Assembly (NCBI RefSeq): GCF_000513935.1
Contig: NZ_AZUY01000019.1
Location: 50,490 to 114,489, forward strand
Origin: Mesorhizobium sp. WSM3626
Lineage (GTDB): Bacteria; Pseudomonadota; Alphaproteobacteria; Rhizobiales; Rhizobiaceae
Length of the DNA: 64,000 nt
Reading direction: 5' to 3'
The first letter of the stretch is position 1. Each line of letters begins with the position of its first letter. The notes beneath the pieces are model-generated. The model was given only the letters and a program-made list of their open reading frames with translations, did not search any database and had not been told where the DNA came from. The position numbers and the translations under genes were made by a program. Positions 27,845 to 36,654 of this stretch are shown piece by piece.

Positions 27845-29170
27845 CTAACCGGGCAATGCCTCGGAGAACTCCACCGCCCTGCCCCGGCCGGGTGTAACGA
27901 TTTCGCCCTCCCACATGACACGCTGACCGCGAATGACTGTGCCGACCGGCCAACCGGTCACCTCCTTGCCGTGATAAGGTGTCCAGCCGGCTTTCGAGCC
28001 GGCTTGCGCGTTGGTGATGGTCTCGCGCCGCTTCATGTCGACAATGGTGAAGTCGGCGTCATAGCCGGCGGCGATACGGCCTTTCCGGGCCATGCCGAAG
28101 ATGCGCTGCGGGCCATGGCTGGAGAGATCGACGAAGCGCTGCAGGGTCAGCCGGCCGGCGTTGACGTGGTCGAGCATGATCGGCACCAGCGTCTGCACGC
28201 CGGTCATGCCCGAGGGCGAAGCCGGATAGGGCTTTGCCTTCTCCGCCAATGTGTGTGGCGCGTGGTCGGAGCCGAGCACGTCCACAATGCCCTGCGCAAT
28301 ACCATGCCAGACGCCGTCGCGATGGCGCTTGTCCCGCACCGGCGGGTTCATCTGGATCAGCGTGCCGAGCCGCGCATAATCGTCGGCGCTCAGCGTCAGA
28401 TGGTGCGGCGTGGCCTCACAGGTCGCGACATCCTTGTGCCGTTCGAGGAACAGGATTTCCTCGGAGGTCGAAATGTGCAGGACATGGATGCGGGCGCGGA
28501 CGTCGCGCGCGATGCGCACCAGCCGTTCGGTGCAGCGCAAGGCGGCGATCTCGTCACGCCAAACGGGATGCGATGACGGGTCGCCCTCAATGCGCTCGCC
28601 CAGGCGCTCGCGCAGCCGGAACTCGTCCTCCGAATGAAAAGCGGCGCGGCGGCGGGTATTCCTCAGGATCGAGGCGACGCTTTCGTCGTCCTCGACCAGC
28701 AGGTCACCGGTGGACGACCCCATGAAGACCTTTATTCCCGCAGCTCCCGGCAAACGCTCGAGGTCGCCGACATCCCTGGCGTTATCGCGGGTACCGCCAA
28801 CCCAGAAAGCAAAATCGCAATGCATGCGGCCGCTGCCGCGCCGGAGCTTGTCGGCAAGCGTTGCCTCGCTGGTGGTCAACGGGTCGGTGTTGGGCATCTC
28901 GAAGACGGCGGTGACACCGCCGAGCACAGCAGCCCGCGATCCCGTTTCCAGGTCTTCCTTGTGCTCCAGTCCCGGCTCGCGGAAATGCACCTGGCTGTCG
29001 ACGACACCGGGCAGGATATGAAGGCCCCGGCAGTCGATCGTCTCGCCGGCCGAGGCCTGGCGCAGATCGCCGATCGCGGCGATGCGACCGCCCTTCACGC
29101 CAATGTCGCGCAACCCCTCGCCGTCATGATTGACCACTGTGCCGCCTGTCAGGATGAGGTCATAGGTCAT
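27845..29170 (-). CDS. Dihydroorotase homologue (amidohydrolase, class I-like)
   Basis: The 441-residue metal-dependent amidohydrolase has VHFREPGLEHKEDLETGSRAAVLGGVTAVFEMPNTDPL, FHSEDEFRL, HVLHISTSEE, a PHHLTLS motif and LGSDHAPH near residue 310. Dihydroorotase closes carbamoyl-aspartate to dihydroorotate in pyrimidine synthesis. The usual first metal motif HxH reads Gln60-Val-His62 here, so one alpha-metal ligand is replaced. No pyr gene is adjacent, so a side role (hydantoin or allantoin-type substrate) is possible. Confidence 0.8.
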   Translation of the reverse strand: MTYDLILTGGTVVNHDGEGLRDIGVKGGRIAAIGDLRQASAGETIDCRGLHILPGVVDSQVHFREPGLEHKEDLETGSRAAVLGGVTAVFEMPNTDPLTTSEATLADKLRRGSGRMHCDFAFWVGGTRDNARDVGDLERLPGAAGIKVFMGSSTGDLLVEDDESVASILRNTRRRAAFHSEDEFRLRERLGERIEGDPSSHPVWRDEIAALRCTERLVRIARDVRARIHVLHISTSEEILFLERHKDVATCEATPHHLTLSADDYARLGTLIQMNPPVRDKRHRDGVWHGIAQGIVDVLGSDHAPHTLAEKAKPYPASPSGMTGVQTLVPIMLDHVNAGRLTLQRFVDLSSHGPQRIFGMARKGRIAAGYDADFTIVDMKRRETITNAQAGSKAGWTPYHGKEVTGWPVGTVIRGQRVMWEGEIVTPGRGRAVEFSEALPG

Positions 29171-29251
29171 GGTGATGCTCTCTTGCGGGGGAGGTGTCAG
29201 CGGCTTACGTAATGGCCAACCGTTTTGCAAGATCAGGCTTTTATCCGCTCC

Positions 29252-30112
29252 ATGCCCTTTGCCCTGCTGAAAGACCGCGCGCTTATCTCCGTCTCCGGCC
29301 CGGATGCCGAACATTTTCTGCAAAACATCCTGACCACCGATCTCGATGCGCTTGGCAATGGTGAGGCCAAGCCGGGCGCGCTGCTGACGCCGCAAGGCAA
29401 GATACTGTTCGACTTCCTGATCTCACGGGCAGGAGAAAACGCCTTCCGCATCGAATGCCGTGCCGACGTTTCAGACGATTTCATTCGCCGGCTGATGCTC
29501 TACAGGCTTCGCGCCAAGGTCGAGATTGCCAAGTCGGAACAAACGCTTGTCACTGTCGCGTGGGGAAAAGAGTCAATCGCCTCAGAAAGTGATTCAACCG
29601 CGGTTGCCGACAGGCGCTTTGGCGACGAAGGCGTCACGCGCTTCCATGCCGGCACAGCGGACGCCGGCGACATCGCCGCGTGGCAGGCCTTCCGCATCGC
29701 CTGCGGCATTGCCGAGAGCGGGTCCGACTATGCACTCGGCGACGCGTTCCCGCATGACGTGCTGCTCGACGAGATGGGCGGTGTCGGCTTCAAGAAGGGC
29801 TGCTATGTCGGCCAGGAGGTCGTGTCGCGCATGCAGCATCGGGGCACGGCCCGGCGGCGCGTGCTGATCGTCCAGGCTGGACTTCCTCTGCCCGCCGCGG
29901 GTGCCGAGCTCACCGTCGGCGGGCGCCCGGTCGGCACGCTCGGCTCGACCGCCACCGTGACCGGGCTCGCCATCGCCCGCATCGACAGGGTCAAGGCGGC
30001 GCTCGATGCCGGCCAGCCGGTCCTGGCGGACGACGTGCCAGTGACGCTCACCATCCCCGCCTGGGCCAAATTCAGTTTCCCGCAGGAAACCGCCGGCGCG
30101 GAGGATGCCTGA
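29252..30112 (+). CDS. ygfZ: YgfZ/GcvT-domain tetrahydrofolate-binding protein
   Basis: The 286-residue protein acts in iron-sulfur cluster assembly or repair through a folate-dependent step. The family signature K-G-C-Y-x-G-Q-E is seen as KKGCYVGQEVVSRMQHRG. Other conserved features are the N-terminal ISVSGPDAEHFLQNILTTDL and the mid-region LMLYRLRAKVEI. ATG at 29252 is chosen; an in-frame TTG at 29225 is possible. Its stop overlaps the next start by one base (TGATG), so it is coupled to the HD hydrolase. Confidence 0.88.
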   Translation: MPFALLKDRALISVSGPDAEHFLQNILTTDLDALGNGEAKPGALLTPQGKILFDFLISRAGENAFRIECRADVSDDFIRRLMLYRLRAKVEIAKSEQTLVTVAWGKESIASESDSTAVADRRFGDEGVTRFHAGTADAGDIAAWQAFRIACGIAESGSDYALGDAFPHDVLLDEMGGVGFKKGCYVGQEVVSRMQHRGTARRRVLIVQAGLPLPAAGAELTVGGRPVGTLGSTATVTGLAIARIDRVKAALDAGQPVLADDVPVTLTIPAWAKFSFPQETAGAEDA

Positions 30113-30747
30113 TGGCGGCAGACCGCGCCGGTGCGCCACCACGCGCCTGGCAGCGCATGCTGTCCGGCCGCAGGCTCGACCTGCTCGACCCCTCGCCGCT
30201 CGACATCGAGATTTCGGACATCGCCCATGGGCTTGCCCGCGTCGCGCGCTGGAACGGCCAAACCAGCGGCGAGCACGCCTTCTCGGTGGCCCAGCATTCA
30301 CTGCTGGTCGAGGCGCTGTTCAACGAGTTGGTGCCGCAGGCTTCGGCCGACGACCAGTTGGCGGCACTGCTGCACGACGCGCCGGAATATGTCATCGGCG
30401 ACATGATCTCGCCATTCAAGTCGGTGATGGGCGGCAGCTACAAGGACTGCGAATTGCGCCTGCAGCGCGCCATCCATCTGCGTTTCTCGCTGCCTCCCGA
30501 ACCGGCCGCTGCCCTGCGCAAGGAGATCAAGCGCGCCGACCAGATCGCCGCCTATTTCGAGGCTACGCTGCTCGCCGGCTTTTCGACCGCGGAGGCGACC
30601 GAGTTCTTCGGCCGCCCGCGCGGTTTTTCAGCCGAACGTTTCGACTTCACGCCACGCTCGGTGATCTGGGCACAGAATGCGTTCCTGAAGCGGTTTTCGG
30701 CGATCGAGACGTCAAGGCATCACGTTGCGACATCCGCATTAGGATAG
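30112..30747 (+). CDS. HD-domain hydrolase (YfbR-like 5'-nucleotidase type)
   Basis: The 211-residue protein has the H...HD...D pattern: GEHAFSVAQHSLLVEAL, LLHDAPEYVIGD and KRADQIAAYFEA. This order fits YfbR-like phosphohydrolases acting on deoxynucleoside monophosphates. It is translationally coupled to ygfZ. Confidence 0.85.
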   Translation: MAADRAGAPPRAWQRMLSGRRLDLLDPSPLDIEISDIAHGLARVARWNGQTSGEHAFSVAQHSLLVEALFNELVPQASADDQLAALLHDAPEYVIGDMISPFKSVMGGSYKDCELRLQRAIHLRFSLPPEPAAALRKEIKRADQIAAYFEATLLAGFSTAEATEFFGRPRGFSAERFDFTPRSVIWAQNAFLKRFSAIETSRHHVATSALG

Positions 30748-30812
30748 AAAACGCTAAATTAACCGAAAGCGTCAACAGTGTGGTGTTCGATCAAACACCG
30801 CAGGGGCGCCTC

Positions 30813-32948
30813 ATGCCCGTCGTCAAGGATGGTTCGATCGTCCCGGAACGGGTGGCCGGAGGCGTGGAGCGGTCGCGCCGCATTGAAGATGAGCTGCGCG
30901 AGCAGAACGAACGTTTTTCAGCCGCTGTCGAAAACATGTCGCATGGTCTGTGCATGTTCGACGCCGATGAACGCATGATCATCTGCAACCGCAACTACAT
31001 CGACATCTTCCACCTCGACGCCAAGCTGATACGGCCAGGCATCCGCTTCCTCGATATCCTGCGGCACAGCGTCGATCTCGGCGTCGCCTCGCAAAGCGCC
31101 GACGAGCTCTATGCCATCCGCAAGCCCTATATCGACCAGGCGAAGCCTTCGACCTACGAAGAAATCCTGTCGGACGGCCGCATCATCCTTATCTCGCACC
31201 GGCCGCTGGCTTCGGGCGGCTGGGTCTCGATCTACGAGGACATTACTGAACAGCGGCGCGCCGAGCAGGATCTCAAGGAGCAGCATCGCCGCTTCGACGC
31301 AGCGCTCGCCAACATGTCGCAAGGCCTGCTGATGTACGACGCCGACGGCAAAATGATCGTGCGCAACGGGCGTTTTCTGGAACTGTACAACGTCACGGCG
31401 GCCGACTTCCCGCTTGGAACGACGCATCGCGACGCGCTCGAACGACTGCTGGAACTCGGCATCTACACGGAGATCGACGTCGACAGCGAAGTCGCCAAGG
31501 CCGAAGCCTGCCGGCGGGCGGGAAAAATGCATTCGACCTATCGCCATCTTGCCGACGGCAGGACGTTTCTGGTCGTGCGCCAGCCAATGAGTGGCGGCGG
31601 TTGGGTAGCGACGTTCGACGACGTCACGGAACGCCGCCTGGCCGAAGAGCGCATGACCCATCTCGCGCATCACGACATGCTGACCGGACTGCCCAATCGA
31701 TCGATGTTTCGCGAGCGGCTCGACCTTGCGCTGGAGGATGTGGCCGCTACACCGCTCGCGATCTTCTCGCTCGACCTCGACCGCTTCAAGGCGGTCAACG
31801 ACACCTGGGGACACCCCGCCGGCGACTGGCTGTTGAAGAGTGTGGCCGAAAGACTGCAGCGTTGCCTGCGCAATGATGCAGATATGATCGCCCGTTTCGG
31901 CGGCGATGAGTTCGTCGTCATCCAATCCAACTCCGTGGGCATTGCCGATGCCGAGAAACTGGCGAAACGCATCGTCGAGGCAATCGCAAAACCATTTCGC
32001 GACAAGGGCCGGGACATGCATGTCGGCGTCAGCCTGGGCATTGCCGTTTTCCCCGCCGATGGCCGTGACGCCGACACGCTGCTGAAGAACGCCGATACGG
32101 CGCTCTATCGGGCAAAGAACGATGGGCGAAACCTCTATCGCTTCTTCGAACCTGGAATGGACGCAGTGGTGCAGGCCCGCCGGGCGCTTGAAGTCGATCT
32201 GGAGGCGGCACTGCCGCGCCAGGAATTCGGTCTCGATTTCCAGCCCATCATGAACATCGCCTCGGGCGAGATCATCGGCGCGGAGGCCTTGATGCGCTGG
32301 CATTCACCAGCGCGCGGCAGGGTGGCGCCGGACGACTTCATTCCAGTCGCCGAAGAGACAGGACTGATCGTGCCGCTTGGCGAATGGGCGCTGAGGAAAG
32401 CCTGTGCGGTGGCGGCTAGCTGGCCGCCGGGGTTGCGCATCGCGGTCAATGTCTCGGCGGTGCAGCTCAAAAGCAGCGGGTTTGCCCGCAGCGTCATCTC
32501 GGCGCTGGCTTTTTCCGGCATGCCGGCCGGACAGCTGGAACTGGAGATCACCGAAACCGTGCTGATGGACGAGAGCAAAGCCGTGCTGAAAACGCTGCGC
32601 CAGTTGCGTGAGCTCGGTATCCGCATCGCGCTGGACGATTTCGGCACCGGCTATTCCTCGCTCGGCTACCTCAGACGGTTTCCGGTCGACAAGATCAAGA
32701 TCGACCGATCATTCATTCGCGACATCGGCAACCGCGACACGGCGGCGATCGTTCGCACCATCATCGGGCTGGGTGCCGAGCTTGGCATCGTGGTCACGGC
32801 AGAGGGCGTCGAAACCGAGAGGCAACTCGACATGCTGCGCGACAATGGTTGTGTCGAGGCGCAAGGCTATCTGATCGGCGTGCCATCGGAGCCGGCCGAG
32901 ATCCAGCGCCTATTGAAGTCGCGTGCGACGCGCAGCCAAACCGGCTGA
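30813..32948 (+). CDS. PAS-PAS-GGDEF-EAL cyclic-di-GMP protein
   Basis: The protein has 711 residues. A short coiled start leads into two PAS domains (about 30-140 and 160-275). A GGDEF domain (about 285-450; intact RFGGDEF) and an EAL domain (about 465-705) follow. The EAL part keeps GAEALMRW, NVSAVQL, ELEITE, DDFGTGYSS, KIDRSFI and TAEGVET, so phosphodiesterase activity is likely. The autoinhibitory RxxD site upstream of GGDEF is absent (NDAD instead). There is no membrane segment, so it senses a cytoplasmic signal through the PAS domains. The start is ATG at 30813; GTG at 30780 or 30783 is an alternative. Confidence 0.9.
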   Translation: MPVVKDGSIVPERVAGGVERSRRIEDELREQNERFSAAVENMSHGLCMFDADERMIICNRNYIDIFHLDAKLIRPGIRFLDILRHSVDLGVASQSADELYAIRKPYIDQAKPSTYEEILSDGRIILISHRPLASGGWVSIYEDITEQRRAEQDLKEQHRRFDAALANMSQGLLMYDADGKMIVRNGRFLELYNVTAADFPLGTTHRDALERLLELGIYTEIDVDSEVAKAEACRRAGKMHSTYRHLADGRTFLVVRQPMSGGGWVATFDDVTERRLAEERMTHLAHHDMLTGLPNRSMFRERLDLALEDVAATPLAIFSLDLDRFKAVNDTWGHPAGDWLLKSVAERLQRCLRNDADMIARFGGDEFVVIQSNSVGIADAEKLAKRIVEAIAKPFRDKGRDMHVGVSLGIAVFPADGRDADTLLKNADTALYRAKNDGRNLYRFFEPGMDAVVQARRALEVDLEAALPRQEFGLDFQPIMNIASGEIIGAEALMRWHSPARGRVAPDDFIPVAEETGLIVPLGEWALRKACAVAASWPPGLRIAVNVSAVQLKSSGFARSVISALAFSGMPAGQLELEITETVLMDESKAVLKTLRQLRELGIRIALDDFGTGYSSLGYLRRFPVDKIKIDRSFIRDIGNRDTAAIVRTIIGLGAELGIVVTAEGVETERQLDMLRDNGCVEAQGYLIGVPSEPAEIQRLLKSRATRSQTG

Positions 32949-32963
32949 CGGCATCGGGACATG

Positions 32964-33854
32964 TCAGCTCAATGTTTCCAGGTATTTCTCGTGGAAGCTG
33001 ACGTAGCCGGGCTCGACCACCTTCAGATGCCGCTCGATCAGCGCGTGAAACCGCGGCAATTGGTGAAACGGCACTCCGGGATAGGCATGATGCTCGGCAT
33101 GAAACGGCATGTTCCAGGCCAGCTTGCGCACCACCCAATTGGTCAGCGTGGTTCTTGTGTTCTCCAGCATGTTGGCGACGAACGGACAGCGGCCATGCTC
33201 GGCCAGCAGATACAGGCGCAGGAATGGCTGCCCGAGTAGTGCGGGAATGATCCAGACATAGAGCAGCACGGTGAGCCGGAAATAGACGGTGAGCAGAATG
33301 ACCACAGCGTAGAAGGCAATCATGGCGCGCGCCTCGGCCCGTACCTTGGGTCGACCTTTCGGCGGCACATAACTCTCCTGACTGCCACCACCTGCATTGG
33401 TGTACAGCGTCTTGACATGCCCCCACCACACCGGGAGGCCCGAGACGTGGACAATGTATTGCCGCAAGGTCTCGGGTTTGGGGAAAGCGAGCTCGGGATC
33501 GTTCTCCAGATCCTGCGTGTATCGGTGGTGAGCGAAATGGAAGTAGCGGAACCAGTCGGCCGGCAGCGCGATCGCCAGGCTGCACAGCCGCGCCACGCCG
33601 TCGTTCAGCCGCTGTGTTTCGAAAGCCGTGCGGTGAACCGTCTCGTGCAATAGCGTGAACAGGAACACGATCAGAATGCCCTGCGGCAACATCAGCAATG
33701 GCCAGAACGGCACCTTGGCCGCGATCAACGATCCAATGATGACAATCGCGCCCAAGTGAGCGCAGAGCTGGAACAGGCCCGCTACATCGGATTTGGTCGT
33801 CAGGCGATTGCGCTCTTCCGGTGTCAGTGACGCGATGATGTCGCGATGGTCCAT
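32964..33854 (-). CDS. Fatty acid desaturase-like membrane protein
   Basis: The 296-residue protein has several membrane segments and three histidine boxes: HETVHRT, HFAHHRYTQD and HAEHHAYPG, which bind the di-iron centre. Relatives desaturate or hydroxylate acyl chains, carotenoids or other lipids. The start at 33854 begins MDHRDIIASLTPEE; an upstream in-frame stretch would cross the divergent LysR start. It is probably controlled by that LysR gene. Confidence 0.85.
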   Translation of the reverse strand: MDHRDIIASLTPEERNRLTTKSDVAGLFQLCAHLGAIVIIGSLIAAKVPFWPLLMLPQGILIVFLFTLLHETVHRTAFETQRLNDGVARLCSLAIALPADWFRYFHFAHHRYTQDLENDPELAFPKPETLRQYIVHVSGLPVWWGHVKTLYTNAGGGSQESYVPPKGRPKVRAEARAMIAFYAVVILLTVYFRLTVLLYVWIIPALLGQPFLRLYLLAEHGRCPFVANMLENTRTTLTNWVVRKLAWNMPFHAEHHAYPGVPFHQLPRFHALIERHLKVVEPGYVSFHEKYLETLS

Positions 33855-33937
33855 CGGCTTCGATCCAGGCTGGAGATTGATGACGACCACTCTAGCCGGC
33901 GAAAAAGCTTTCCAAAAACGACGATTCCTGCGATTTG

Positions 33938-33954
33938 GATAAGGTAAGCTTATC
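33938..33954. promoter_or_regulatory. Probable LysR operator between desaturase and regulator
   Basis: GATAAG-GTAAG-CTTATC is an inverted repeat with 6-bp arms inside the short AT-rich divergent promoter region, 13 nt before the LysR start codon. Confidence 0.45.
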
Positions 33955-33967
33955 TTATTGGGCGGCA

Positions 33968-34885
33968 ATGGTCACATCTCCATCCCTGAAAGGGCTTCAG
34001 GCTTTCGAGGCTGCGGCACGTACGGGCAGCTTTGCCGCGGCGGCGGAGGAGCTGTCGGTTTCGGCCGCCGCCGTCAGCCAGCTTATCCGCACCTTGGAGG
34101 AGCAGATGGGCCGCAAGCTGTTTCAGCGGGTCAACCGGCGCGTTGTCCTCACCGAGGCCGGCGTGGAAATGCTGCCGCGGCTGACCGTGGCCTTTCAGGA
34201 GATCGGCAGCGTCTCGCGCGAGCTTGCCGGCGACGCATTCCGCCCGCGTCTCGTGGTATCGGTACCGCCATCCATGGCCATGGGTTGGCTTTCGCAGCGT
34301 CTGGCCGGCTTCGTCGCAAGCCATGGCGCCGCCGACATATCGCTCCGGGGCGATGACGACCCGGTGCCGTTCGACCGCGAGCTGATCGACATCAGGCTCT
34401 CCTACGGCCCGCATTATCGCGAGCATCCGACCGAGGACATTGCCAGGGATGCGGTCTACCCCGTCTGCGCGCCAAAGCTTGCCGGCATGATCAAGGCGGG
34501 CGGCGAGCCGCTCGCCGGGCTGCCGCTCATTCACACGGATTGGGGACCGACCGGCGCATCGTTTCCGGCCTGGCGCAACTGGTTCGAGGCGGCGGGCGCC
34601 CAATCTGGCCGGGCGGTACGGCGCGGGCTCTCGGCCAATTCGTCGCGCGCGGCCCTCGACCTCGCCATTTCGGGGCTGGGCCTGGCACTGGCGCAAGGGA
34701 TCTACTGTGCCGAGGCGGTGGAGGACGGCCGGCTGGTCCGCCCCGCCAAGAGCGCAATTGCCCTGCGACAGCCCTATTGCCTGACCGTCCCGGAGCGAAG
34801 CGCAAGGCGCGACGTGGTGGCCGCGTTCCGCGATTGGCTGATCGATGAATGCCAGCGCGCCGTGGGCTCGCCGGCGCTGCGCTGA
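33968..34885 (+). CDS. LysR-family regulator (GcvA-like)
   Basis: The 305-residue protein has an N-terminal helix-turn-helix (LQAFEAAARTGSFAAAAEELSVSAAAVSQLIRTLEEQMG). Its effector domain is of the GcvA-like subgroup (VSVPPSMAMGWLSQRLAGF...HTDW). ATG at 33968 is taken since the family begins a few residues before SLKGLQAFEAA. It is divergent from the desaturase gene. Confidence 0.9.
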   Translation: MVTSPSLKGLQAFEAAARTGSFAAAAEELSVSAAAVSQLIRTLEEQMGRKLFQRVNRRVVLTEAGVEMLPRLTVAFQEIGSVSRELAGDAFRPRLVVSVPPSMAMGWLSQRLAGFVASHGAADISLRGDDDPVPFDRELIDIRLSYGPHYREHPTEDIARDAVYPVCAPKLAGMIKAGGEPLAGLPLIHTDWGPTGASFPAWRNWFEAAGAQSGRAVRRGLSANSSRAALDLAISGLGLALAQGIYCAEAVEDGRLVRPAKSAIALRQPYCLTVPERSARRDVVAAFRDWLIDECQRAVGSPALR

Positions 34886-34901
34886 CCGGGTGGGGCCATG
34901 A

Positions 34902-35174
34902 TCAGAGGTGCGCGCTCAAGGCCGCCACCATGTCCTTGTTGGCCGCCACGGGCACGATCTCGAACTCGACCAGATCAGCCCATTCGATGACCCAGCGCTG
35001 CAGCAGCGTGACGTCATCGGTCTCCACCAGCAGGAAACAGCGGCTCATATCGGCCGCGATCCAGCTATGATGCACAACAAGCTCCTCCGGCTTCAGGCGG
35101 CCGCGGTCGCGGAACCGGCGATAGATTTCCTTGCGGTCGCAGCCGGTGAAATCCTCGATGACGATGAACTGCAT
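34902..35174 (-). CDS. DUF3303-type small protein
   Basis: The 90-residue protein (MQFIVIEDFTGCDRKEIYRRF, then EELVVHHSWIAADMSRCFLLVETDDVTLLQRWVIEWADLVEFEIVPV) has a dimeric alpha/beta-barrel pattern matching DUF3303. The function is unknown. It lies 16 nt downstream of the RimK-like gene in the same direction and may be the third gene of that operon. Confidence 0.7.
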   Translation of the reverse strand: MQFIVIEDFTGCDRKEIYRRFRDRGRLKPEELVVHHSWIAADMSRCFLLVETDDVTLLQRWVIEWADLVEFEIVPVAANKDMVAALSAHL

Positions 35175-35190
35175 GTTTCCCCTCGGTTGA

Positions 35191-36654
35191 TTACCGTCCC
35201 GGCCTGTCCAGCCGCTCTAGGAACCACTGCGTCAGCCGCACCCAGACCTCATCCTTCTCGCCGGAATCCTCCCAGCCATGATCAAGGTTGGGGTTGTCGT
35301 TGACCTCGATGACGAAGACGCCGTCCTTGGTCTCCTTGAGGTCGACCCCATAGAGACCATCGCCGATACATCGCGCCGCCTTCACTGCCGTCTCGACGAC
35401 ATGAGGCGGCGTCTCCTTCAGCGTGAAGGTCTTGATGCCGCCCTGGTCGGGCTTGCCATTGGCCTTGTGGTTGACGATCTGCCAGTGCTTCTTGGCCATT
35501 AGATAATGCACGGCAAACAGCGGCTGGCCACCGAGCACGCCGACACGCCAGTCATATTCGGTCGGGATGAATTTCTGCGCGATCAGAAGATCGGAATCCT
35601 CGAGCCATTCGGTGGCAAGCGTCTTCAGCTCCTCGAAATTGGCGCATTTCTTGACACCGCGCGAGAATGACGAATCCGGGATCTTCAACACCAGGGGAAA
35701 ACCCAGCGTCTGCGCCGCGAGTTCGAGATCGGAGGCGCCGGCGATCATCACCGTCGGCGGCACCGGCACCTTGTTGTAGGCCATCAGTTCGTTGAGATAG
35801 ACCTTGTTGGTGCAGCGGATCATCGACAGCGGGTCGTCGATGACAGGCATGCCTTCCTGCTGGGCGCGGCGGGCGAAACGATAGGTATGATTGGAGATCG
35901 AGGTGGTCTCGCGGATGAACAGCGCATCGTAATTCGCGAGCTTGGCGAGATCCTTCCTGGTGATGGGCTCGATTTCGACCCCCATCTTTTCGGCGATCTT
36001 GGCCCAGTAGCGCAGCGAGGAGATTTCCGAGGGCGGCAATTCCTCATGCGGATCGACCAGCGTGGCGAAGGTGTACCGCGCCGGCGTGCGGCCCTTGGTG
36101 TCGCGCCACTCGCGGTTGGTGTAGGTCTCCAGGCATTGGATGAAGCTCTTTTCCTCGTCCTCGGTCATGCGCGCCAGCGGGTGGAAGCCGATCTTGCGGA
36201 TCGAAGCCCATTCGGCGCTGTCCTTGATGTGGACTTCGAGCGCTGGCGCCCGGAACCAGTCGAACAACAGCTTGGCAAAACGGTCCCAGATCTTGGACGG
36301 GCCGATGCCGAAGAAGATGCAGACCTTCGCCGGGAATATACCGCCGAGATCCTTGCGGCATTTGTTGAGCGCCAGTTCCAGTTCCGGCAAGGCGTGCTCG
36401 TAGAGCTTGCGCTCCGACAGGTCGATCATCGTCTCGACGGTCGGGATGACCTTGTGGCCGCGCGAACTTGCCAGCAGTGACGCATAATAACCGCGGCTCT
36501 GGTAGCCGTAGTTGTTCGACAGGTTGATGACCTTCGGCCGCTGGCCGCGGAATAGCGAGGGATGCGCGAGATAGTCACGATTGGTGATGATCTTGTGCGG
36601 TGTCGCCACCTGGTCGAGATCGCTCTGCCTGCCGGTAAGAATGACCCAGGTCAT
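35191..36654 (-). CDS. RimK-like ATP-grasp ligase with RLAN domain
   Basis: The protein has 487 residues. The N-terminal 150 or so residues (VILTGRQSDLDQV..., INLSNNYGYQSRGYYASLLASSRGHKVIPTVETMIDL) match the domain found before RimK-like ATP-grasp enzymes (RLAN). The C-terminal part from about 270 is an ATP-grasp ligase (DDPLSMIRCTNKVYLNELM, PLVLKIPDSSFSRGVKK, VIEVNDNPNLDHG with the metal-binding E-V-N). Such enzymes make amide bonds, often adding amino acids to a peptide or metabolite. The substrate is unknown. Its ATG overlaps the GNAT/C39 stop by one base. Confidence 0.82.
   Translation of the reverse strand: MTWVILTGRQSDLDQVATPHKIITNRDYLAHPSLFRGQRPKVINLSNNYGYQSRGYYASLLASSRGHKVIPTVETMIDLSERKLYEHALPELELALNKCRKDLGGIFPAKVCIFFGIGPSKIWDRFAKLLFDWFRAPALEVHIKDSAEWASIRKIGFHPLARMTEDEEKSFIQCLETYTNREWRDTKGRTPARYTFATLVDPHEELPPSEISSLRYWAKIAEKMGVEIEPITRKDLAKLANYDALFIRETTSISNHTYRFARRAQQEGMPVIDDPLSMIRCTNKVYLNELMAYNKVPVPPTVMIAGASDLELAAQTLGFPLVLKIPDSSFSRGVKKCANFEELKTLATEWLEDSDLLIAQKFIPTEYDWRVGVLGGQPLFAVHYLMAKKHWQIVNHKANGKPDQGGIKTFTLKETPPHVVETAVKAARCIGDGLYGVDLKETKDGVFVIEVNDNPNLDHGWEDSGEKDEVWVRLTQWFLERLDRPGR

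Noticed and set aside
30105..30812. Upstream extension of the GGDEF-EAL protein to 947 residues
   Set aside because: It overlaps the well-supported HD hydrolase gene in another frame and has no domain character.
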